Source of the DNA: an uncultured Eubacteriales bacterium
Lineage (GTDB): Bacteria; Bacillota; Clostridia; Peptostreptococcales; Anaerovoracaceae
Direction: 5' to 3'
DNA: 27,616 bases
NCBI GenBank assembly: GCA_902797405.1
Contig: CADBSP010000155.1
Span: 1-27,616 of the forward strand
Of this stretch, positions 22,052 through 27,616 are shown one piece after another. Position 1 is the first letter of the stretch; each line of letters begins with the position of its first letter. The notes under the pieces were generated by a model. That model was not told the origin of the DNA and did no database searches. It was given only the letters and a program-made list of their open reading frames with translations. A program made the translations under genes and the position numbers.

Positions 22052-23848
22052 ATGAGTATTGAGAAATATATATCATCTAATATACCTCTTCCGGTTTGCG
22101 CTGTAAGCTCAACAGGAAAGATCCTCGGAGCAAATAACAAAATCGAAGAAGTGTTTCTCTATAAAAATATAGAGGATGCGGATTTGTTTGCTTTGACAGG
22201 AATAAGAACAAAGGAATTGTTCAGCCGTGAAGCAAAGGCTTCGGAAGGGGAGCAGATAATCATAGAGAGAAACGGACACAAGTTCAATGTCGTTTCTGAA
22301 ATAATAGAATGCGAAGGGGACTGCGATAAAGTAGATAAAGAAGCGGAGGAGCCAAATCAAATTGCCCTTATCTATTTCTATGATGTTACAAGGTACGAGG
22401 AATTAAAATCCAAATACGAAGAAGAAAAGGTCTGCGTGGCCAAGATAAATATAGATAACTACGATCAGTTTAACGATGCGGTGTCTCCGGAAAACGGAAT
22501 GGCCATAACCACGGAAGTCAATAAGATGATACGCAAGTGGGCGCAGGACATAGAGGGATCTGTCGATAAAATAAAGGAATCCCAATACGTAGTTCACTTC
22601 CATCAAAAATATCTGGACGGTCTGATGGCAGGAAAGTTTGAACTATTAGACCAGGTAAGAGCCCTGGAGACCAGCGTTGACTTCCCGTTAAGCCTTAGCA
22701 TGGGAATAGGCGTCGGAGGAGACGACCTTTCGGAAACTGCCAACTTTGCTGCAGGCGCTATGGACTTGGCACTAGGACGAGGCGGAGATCAGGCGGTAGT
22801 AAAGAATGAAAGCCGAATCCAATACTACGGAGGAAAGACCCAATCGGTAGAAAAGAGCAATAAGGGAAAATCCAGAGTGGTCGGCCATGCGCTGAAAAAA
22901 CTGATGGAGGAATCAAAGACCGTCCTCATCATGGGTCATAAACACGGAGATATAGACTGCTTCGGTTCTTCTCTGGGAATATACAGAATGTGTATCGCAT
23001 GTAAAACCGATGCGCATATAGTTATAGAAGAGGTGCCGGAATCTCTAAAGGCCTTCTACCAGCAGGTGGAGGAAGCGGGAAACTATAGCCTGATAAAAGC
23101 GGATAAGGCAAAGAACCTTGCTAAGGACAATGCGCTTGTAGTAGTTTTGGACACACATAGACCCAGCTATGTAGAAGCACCCGAACTCCTGGAAATAGCC
23201 GATAAGGTGGTGGTAATCGACCATCATAGAAGGGCGGAGGAAACAATTGAAAATCCAACGCTGGCATATATCGAAAGCTATGCTTCTTCGACAGCAGAGC
23301 TAGTTACGGAGATTTTGCAATACATTCTAAACAGGAAGATATTGATAAGGCTGGAAGCGGAAGCTTTGCTGGCCGGGATGACGATAGATACAAACAGATT
23401 CGCGGTTAAGACGGGAGTCAGAACCTTTGAAGCCGCAGCATGGCTTAGAAGATCAGGAGCTGACACTGCAGAGGTAAAGAGATTCTTCCAGATGAAACCG
23501 GAGACCTTTAAGATAAAAGCAAAGGCGATAGCTAACGCGGAATTCCTACCGTCAGGAATAGCAACCGCGATCTGCGAAGGTATGCATCACGACGTCCAGG
23601 TAATCAATGCCCAGGTTGCAGACGAGCTATTGGACATCAAAGGGATCAAGGCGACCTTTGTTGCAGGAAAGAACAAAAATGGAATTACATGCGTAAGCGC
23701 ACGCTCCTTAGGAGATGTGAATGTGCAGGTTATTTTGGAGAGATTCGGCGGCGGCGGACACCTTAATGTGGCGGGAGCCCAGGTGAATGATGAGCCGGAA
23801 GAAATAATTAAAAAAATCTTGGAAGAAATAGAAGAAGGTGAAAAATAG
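22052..23848 (+). CDS. gdpP: GdpP-type c-di-AMP phosphodiesterase lacking membrane helices
   Basis: A 598-residue protein expected to hydrolyse cyclic di-AMP. The first ~115 residues look like a PAS-type sensor (PLPVCAVSSTGKILGANN). About residues 120-270 are a degenerate GGDEF domain ending LGRGGDQAVVKN and YYGGKTQ. The DHH domain shows LIMGHKHGDIDCFGSS, VVVLDTHRP and VVVIDHHRR, and the DHHA1 domain has RFGGGGHLNVAGAQV, so the catalytic set is complete. Canonical GdpP has two N-terminal membrane helices; here none are seen, and an in-frame stop (TAA) lies three codons before ATG 22052, so the start cannot be moved upstream. It overlaps rplI by one base (TAGTG). A yybS-like gene, its usual upstream neighbour in Bacillus, is absent. 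Confidence 0.92.
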   Translation: MSIEKYISSNIPLPVCAVSSTGKILGANNKIEEVFLYKNIEDADLFALTGIRTKELFSREAKASEGEQIIIERNGHKFNVVSEIIECEGDCDKVDKEAEEPNQIALIYFYDVTRYEELKSKYEEEKVCVAKINIDNYDQFNDAVSPENGMAITTEVNKMIRKWAQDIEGSVDKIKESQYVVHFHQKYLDGLMAGKFELLDQVRALETSVDFPLSLSMGIGVGGDDLSETANFAAGAMDLALGRGGDQAVVKNESRIQYYGGKTQSVEKSNKGKSRVVGHALKKLMEESKTVLIMGHKHGDIDCFGSSLGIYRMCIACKTDAHIVIEEVPESLKAFYQQVEEAGNYSLIKADKAKNLAKDNALVVVLDTHRPSYVEAPELLEIADKVVVIDHHRRAEETIENPTLAYIESYASSTAELVTEILQYILNRKILIRLEAEALLAGMTIDTNRFAVKTGVRTFEAAAWLRRSGADTAEVKRFFQMKPETFKIKAKAIANAEFLPSGIATAICEGMHHDVQVINAQVADELLDIKGIKATFVAGKNKNGITCVSARSLGDVNVQVILERFGGGGHLNVAGAQVNDEPEEIIKKILEEIEEGEK

Positions 23849-24294
23849 TGATAGTAATATTAAAACAGGATGTTCCGGGAACAGGAAAAGCAGGAGAAGT
23901 AGTTAAGGTAAGCGACGGATTTGCCAGAAATATGCTGATTCCAAGAGGTATGGCATTAGAGGCAACTGAAGGGAACGTTAGAAATCTGGAAAAACAGCAA
24001 GAACTCCAGAGGAAAAAAGCGGCTGACAGCAAAGCTCACGCACAGGCACAGGCCGAGGATTTAAAAACAAAGAAAGTTGTAATTAAAGCAAAGGCAGGCG
24101 AAGGCGGCAGACTCTTCGGTGCAATTACCAGCAAAGACGTTTCTGAGGCAATTAAGAGCCAGCTTGGTATGGACGTGGATAAAAAGAAAATCGAATTGGA
24201 AAACCCAATTAAAAATATCGGAACCTACGAAGCTGTGATAAAACTATACCCAGAAGTAAAAGGTAGTTTGAAGGTAGAAGTGGAGGCTGAATAA
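23848..24294 (+). CDS. rplI: Large ribosomal subunit protein bL9 (GTG start)
   Basis: A 148-residue 23S rRNA-binding protein. The N-terminal domain MIVILKQDVPGTGKAGEVVKV followed by SDGFARNMLIPRGMALEAT is the bL9 signature. A long charged connecting helix follows (about 45-75), then the C-terminal domain with GGRLFGAITSKDVSEAI. GTG 23848 overlaps the gdpP stop and has GAAGGTG upstream. The stop overlaps the dnaB ATG (TAATG), so gdpP, rplI and dnaB form a tightly coupled group, the conserved Firmicutes order. Confidence 0.97.
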   Translation: MIVILKQDVPGTGKAGEVVKVSDGFARNMLIPRGMALEATEGNVRNLEKQQELQRKKAADSKAHAQAQAEDLKTKKVVIKAKAGEGGRLFGAITSKDVSEAIKSQLGMDVDKKKIELENPIKNIGTYEAVIKLYPEVKGSLKVEVEAE

Positions 24295-25619
24295 TGCCGG
24301 AAAGAATTCCACCACACAATAAAGAGGCGGAGCAATCTGCACTTGGAGCAGCCCTGGTTAGCAAAGAAGCCCTCTCCGACATAATACAAATACTTAAGCC
24401 GGAGGACTTTTACGATTCTGCACACAAAGAAATATATACCGTGATGCGGGAACTTTATAGGGATGATAAAAATGTTGATATCATCACGGTTAACGATGCC
24501 TTAAAAAAGAAAGGGAGTCTGGAAGCTGCAGGAGGAAGAGCATATATTGCGGATCTTCCAAACCTGGCGCCTTTAGCTATCAATGCCGCAGGATACGCGG
24601 AAATCGTTGCGGAGAAAGCGAGCCTAAGAGCGCTAATCACCGCAGCGGATGAGATAAAAGGATCCAGCTATGACGAAGGCGTCCCTGCAGGAGACATATT
24701 AGATAGAGCCGAACAGCGAATCTTTGATATTTCCCAGAGTCGTCAGCAGAACGACTACAGCCCGCTTAGAGACATTCTGGAAGAAAATATTGAGATGATA
24801 GATAAGGCATCAAAGCATGAGGGTGGTATAACAGGAATCACCACAGGATTCAGTAAACTGGACGAAATGACCAACGGACTTCAGAAATCCGACCTCATCA
24901 TTTTGGCTGCGCGTCCCGCCATGGGAAAGAGTGCTTTTGCTCTCAATCTGGCCAGGAATGCAGCAAAGAAGGCAAATGCCAGCGTTCTAATATTCAACCT
25001 TGAAATGTCAAAGGCTCAGCTTGGCATGAGACTTCTTTCCATGGAGTCCAGCGTAAAAATCCAGAACATCCAAACAGGAAAAGTTGTTGGAGATGAATGG
25101 CAACACATATCATTGGCGGTGGACAGTCTATCAGCAGCAAAGATAGCGATTGATGACACTCCCGGAATCACGATTCTGGAAATGAAGAACAAATGCCGCA
25201 GAATGAAGAAGGAAAAAGGCCTGGACCTGGTCATCGTCGACTATCTGCAGCTTATGGACTTAGAGGGAAGGGTCGAAAACCGCCAGCAGGAGATAAGTAA
25301 GATAAGTAGATCCTTTAAGCTACTTGCCAGGGAGCTGGACTGCCCGGTGATTGTTCTATCGCAGCTATCCAGAGAACCTGAAAAGAGAAGTGACCACAGA
25401 CCGATACCTGCCGATCTCAGAGACTCAGGATCTATCGAACAGGATGCGGATATTATCATGTTCCTCTATAGGGATGAGGTATACTTTGGAGAAGAAAGCA
25501 CTGAAAAAGGAATCTGCGAAGTAAATATAGCAAAACACAGAAACGGGCCAACCGGAACGGTTAAGCTCACCTTTGTTGGAGACTATACCAGATTTGCAGA
25601 GGTTGCATTTAACGACTAA
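24294..25619 (+). CDS. dnaB: Replicative DNA helicase DnaB
   Basis: A 441-residue hexameric 5'-3' helicase (called DnaC in Bacillus subtilis). The N-terminal primase-interaction domain starts RIPPHNKEAEQSALGAAL. The RecA-like domain has Walker A AARPAMGKSAFALNLARN, Walker B LVIVDYLQLM and the C-terminal block LRDSGSIEQDADIIMFLYRD, followed by a linker and IAKHRNGPTGTVKL. Length is typical and no intein is present. A DnaD-type gene follows after 78 bp, consistent with shared work at the primosome. Confidence 0.97.
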   Translation: MPERIPPHNKEAEQSALGAALVSKEALSDIIQILKPEDFYDSAHKEIYTVMRELYRDDKNVDIITVNDALKKKGSLEAAGGRAYIADLPNLAPLAINAAGYAEIVAEKASLRALITAADEIKGSSYDEGVPAGDILDRAEQRIFDISQSRQQNDYSPLRDILEENIEMIDKASKHEGGITGITTGFSKLDEMTNGLQKSDLIILAARPAMGKSAFALNLARNAAKKANASVLIFNLEMSKAQLGMRLLSMESSVKIQNIQTGKVVGDEWQHISLAVDSLSAAKIAIDDTPGITILEMKNKCRRMKKEKGLDLVIVDYLQLMDLEGRVENRQQEISKISRSFKLLARELDCPVIVLSQLSREPEKRSDHRPIPADLRDSGSIEQDADIIMFLYRDEVYFGEESTEKGICEVNIAKHRNGPTGTVKLTFVGDYTRFAEVAFND

Positions 25620-25697
25620 GAAGGAATATTATTTGCAAAGCTGCATTTAGCAATATTTAACAATTAGAAAAATCTAATACTGAATTATCCAGAAAGA

Positions 25698-26990
25698 ATG
25701 AAATATATTAAATCAACCAGCAAAAACCCATATCTGGGTGACATACTGATAGAGAATTTCTTTATTTCGGAACTCATGCCTGACGCTCCGGGAGATTTCG
25801 TTAAGCTCTATTTCTATGCCAGGTTTTTGGCGGAGAGAGGTGAAAAGCTTTCACCTAAGGAAATAGGGGACCAACTTGGCATGACGGAAAACAGAATAAT
25901 CGAAGCCTGGGATTACTGGGAAGAATGTGGAGCGATAAAGAAAAGATATATCGACGGAGAAGGAAGACTGGATTTCAGCGTTGAATTCCTTAATCTAAAA
26001 GAGCAGCTCTATGGAGATATGGATGATGAGATAGAGCCGGGTATGACAGGGTTTGGAGCGGATAGTACTGCATCCAGAAGCGCATTTGGAAATGACGCGC
26101 TGAAACAATTGATGGATCAGATTGAAAAGAAGCTCGCTAGACCACTGGGCGTCAATGAGCTTCAGACGGTTATATCCTGGGTTGAGGATATGAAGGCTCC
26201 TCCTGAGGTTGTTTTGCAAGGAGTTGACTATTCCATAGGAAAAGGTAAGAGCAGTTTCAATTACATGTCTGCTGTGATAGAGGCATGGATTGATCAGGGC
26301 CTGGACACTCAGGAAAAAGTTCAGCAATACATAGAGGAATACGACCAGAAATTTGTTAGATATAGAAGGGTGATGCAGTCCCTCGGTTTATCCAGAAATC
26401 CTACGGAAGAAGAAAAAAGAATCATGGACGTATGGTTCGACGATATGGGATATAAGATGGATAGAGTCCTGGAGGCGTGTAGCACAACTGCTGGTATAAG
26501 CAATCCAAACATCAAATATGTAAACACGGTGCTTTCAAATTGGAAGAAGGAAGCAACCAAGGACAACAGGGACATAAACGAAAAATTAAAGGTCACAAAT
26601 ACTGAACTAAAGGAATTCTACGATTACCTTAGGGAGAAAGCGGATAAGGAAGCCGAGGAGAGAAGACAAAAGGTATACCTGGAAGTTCCCGAAATAAAGA
26701 CTATTGACGAAAATATGAGGGATATTGGAATTAGGCTCGCTAAATCTCTACTTAGTAGCGATGGAGAACAAGGCGCAGAGCTTAGTGCCAAGCTGGAGAT
26801 GTTAAATGAGGATAGGGCAGTCGCGTTAGTTGAGAACGGATACGATGTCAACTATACCGATCCACAGTATCGCTGCACACGTTGTAATGATACGGGGCTT
26901 GCAGAGATGGGCGGTCCATGCGATTGTAGAGAATTACGCAGGGGAGAAGCGGAGATATGGCTAAAAACCAGAGATCAGATGGGCAGGTAA
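25698..26990 (+). CDS. DnaD-domain primosome protein fused to a DnaC/DnaI-like N-terminal region with zinc finger
   Basis: A 430-residue protein. The N-terminus (about 15-105) resembles the DnaD winged-helix domain (KLSPKEIGDQLGMTENRIIE, then WDYWEECGAIKK). Two DnaD/DnaB_2-type domains follow at about 134-205 (NELQTVISWVEDM, FNYMSAVIEAWID) and 220-285 (FDDMGYKMDRVLEAC, IKYVNTVLSNW). The tail (about 315-415) differs. It has a VYLEVPEIKTIDENM segment, a coiled-coil-like stretch and VENGYDVNY, then a four-cysteine knuckle CTRCNDTG...CDC (C393, C396, C408, C410). This pattern matches the start of clostridial DnaC/DnaI helicase loaders, but the AAA+ ATPase is missing and the protein stops 20 residues later. 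ATG 25698 has a weak AGAAAGA site. It overlaps the next gene by 34 bp. Confidence 0.82.
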   Translation: MKYIKSTSKNPYLGDILIENFFISELMPDAPGDFVKLYFYARFLAERGEKLSPKEIGDQLGMTENRIIEAWDYWEECGAIKKRYIDGEGRLDFSVEFLNLKEQLYGDMDDEIEPGMTGFGADSTASRSAFGNDALKQLMDQIEKKLARPLGVNELQTVISWVEDMKAPPEVVLQGVDYSIGKGKSSFNYMSAVIEAWIDQGLDTQEKVQQYIEEYDQKFVRYRRVMQSLGLSRNPTEEEKRIMDVWFDDMGYKMDRVLEACSTTAGISNPNIKYVNTVLSNWKKEATKDNRDINEKLKVTNTELKEFYDYLREKADKEAEERRQKVYLEVPEIKTIDENMRDIGIRLAKSLLSSDGEQGAELSAKLEMLNEDRAVALVENGYDVNYTDPQYRCTRCNDTGLAEMGGPCDCRELRRGEAEIWLKTRDQMGR

Positions 26991-27562
26991 GAAGGCCCAA
27001 TCGATGGAGGTTGGTATTCTATGGAATATTGGCGGTTCTTTTGATTGCTATTATCATAATTGTAAAGAATATAATCTCCCTTAAAATTGAAGAAGGAAAA
27101 CTTAAAAAGCAGGAGCAGGAGCTGCAGGGAAAGAAGGAAGAACTCACTGCGGAGCTTCAGGGTGTAGATGAATTAGACTATATAGAAGAGCAGGCCAGAA
27201 AGCTTTTAAAGATGATTAAACCGGGAGAGATGCTCTTTATTTTGACAGGAGAAGACCCAAGACCCGAGGGCTCTAGTGGTCCCGTAACCATTGATCCGAG
27301 CCAGATTCCGCCACCTCCGGCACCGGCAACTCAGGAGGAGACGACAGAGTCCCAGGAAGTATATTACGAAGATGAGATTGTTTACACCGAAGAAGAAACA
27401 ACGTCCGAGGAAGAGGTTACGGAAGGAGAACTCACGGAGGAGGAAGTCTCCGAAGAAACCGAGGGCGGTGAAGAGTACGAAACAGAAGAAGTGGCCGGAG
27501 AGGAATCTTGGGAGGAGTCCGCAGAAGAGGAGTATTCCGAGGATAGTGGATCCGATGAATAA
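26957..27562 (+). CDS. FtsB/DivIC-family septum formation protein with long acidic tail
   Basis: A 201-residue bitopic membrane protein. A short basic cytoplasmic N-terminus (to about residue 18) precedes one membrane helix (LVFYGILAVLLIAIIIIV). A coiled coil follows (about 45-72), then YIEEQARKLLKMIKPGEMLF, the conserved DivIC/FtsB motif. Such proteins join FtsL and DivIB/FtsQ in the septal complex. After residue 100 comes a Pro-rich spacer (PSQIPPPPAPA) and then about 75 residues dominated by Glu, Thr, Ser and Tyr, which would lie outside the cell. Family members are usually 90-130 residues long. The ATG lies inside the end of the DnaD-like gene. The stop overlaps the next gene. Confidence 0.85.
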   Translation: MAKNQRSDGQVRRPNRWRLVFYGILAVLLIAIIIIVKNIISLKIEEGKLKKQEQELQGKKEELTAELQGVDELDYIEEQARKLLKMIKPGEMLFILTGEDPRPEGSSGPVTIDPSQIPPPPAPATQEETTESQEVYYEDEIVYTEEETTSEEEVTEGELTEEEVSEETEGGEEYETEEVAGEESWEESAEEEYSEDSGSDE

Positions 27563-27616
27563 CCAGATAAAAGAGATAATTGTCGTCGAAGGAAGAGACG
27601 ACACAAATGCAATAAA
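27555..27616 (+). CDS. rnmV: Ribonuclease M5, first 20 codons (partial at right edge)
   Basis: ATG 27555 overlaps the end of the DivIC-like gene by 8 bp. The visible peptide MNNQIKEIIVVEGRDDTNAI matches the start of RNase M5, whose TOPRIM domain opens with a KEVIVVEGKDD-type motif. The Glu in VVEG would be the first TOPRIM catalytic residue. RNase M5 matures 5S rRNA in Firmicutes. The call rests on only 20 residues, and another small TOPRIM protein is possible. Confidence 0.75.
   Translation, partial: MNNQIKEIIVVEGRDDTNAI

Noticed and set aside
25620..25697. A terminator between dnaB and the DnaD-like gene
   Set aside because: The small ATTAG/CTAAT hairpin is only 5 bp, AT-rich and has no T-run.

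Overview
This window is the replication-origin region of a low-to-moderate G+C Gram-positive bacterium. It is most likely a member of Clostridia (Eubacteriales), because the gene order matches that group: dnaA, dnaN, recF, gyrB, gyrA running left and rpmH, rnpA, yidD, yidC, jag, mnmE, mnmG, rsmG, parA, parB, gdpP, rplI, dnaB, dnaD running right. An Anaerovoracaceae-like or related anaerobe is possible, but I cannot fix the family from sequence alone. No tRNA, rRNA, CRISPR array, transposase or prophage gene was seen.

Layout. Bases 1-756 hold the end of a GHKL sensor kinase, the only gene on the left arm that points toward the origin. Bases 761-8390 (minus strand) form a tightly packed run: gyrB, gyrA, an RsbW-type anti-sigma factor, a SigB-type sigma factor, proC and an Fe-S aldo/keto reductase. 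Bases 8391-8761 are an AT-rich gap with the recF terminator, a good gyrB promoter and a long gyrB leader. recF, dnaN and dnaA (minus) follow. Bases 12462-12737 are the probable oriC, with exact DnaA boxes, AT-rich tracts and the rpmH promoter. From there everything is on the plus strand: L34, RNase P protein, membrane insertion genes and the RNA-binding Jag/KhpB, the tRNA-modifying pair mnmE-mnmG, and rsmG. A 627-bp segment then carries four parS-like sites and tandem copies of a ~221-bp unit. It is followed by parA-parB, a c-di-AMP phosphodiesterase of the GdpP family, L9, replicative helicase, a DnaD-type primosome protein, a DivIC-type division protein, and the first 20 codons of RNase M5.

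How it fits together. The genes initiate replication (DnaA, DnaN, DnaB, DnaD-like), relieve supercoiling (gyrase), segregate origins (ParA/ParB/parS), and build ribosomes, the membrane and the septum.

Most worth a second look: (1) the ~221-bp tandem units, each pairing a parS site with a ~120-bp near-palindrome; (2) a DnaD-like protein whose C-terminus resembles the N-terminal part of a DnaC/DnaI helicase loader but has no AAA+ domain; (3) a DnaA whose DNA-recognition signature is changed although the DnaA boxes look classical; (4) a GdpP homologue with no membrane segments, whose promoter sits in the loop of a terminator hairpin; (5) a cysteine-rich RsbW-SigB pair next to gyrase with no visible RsbV partner.
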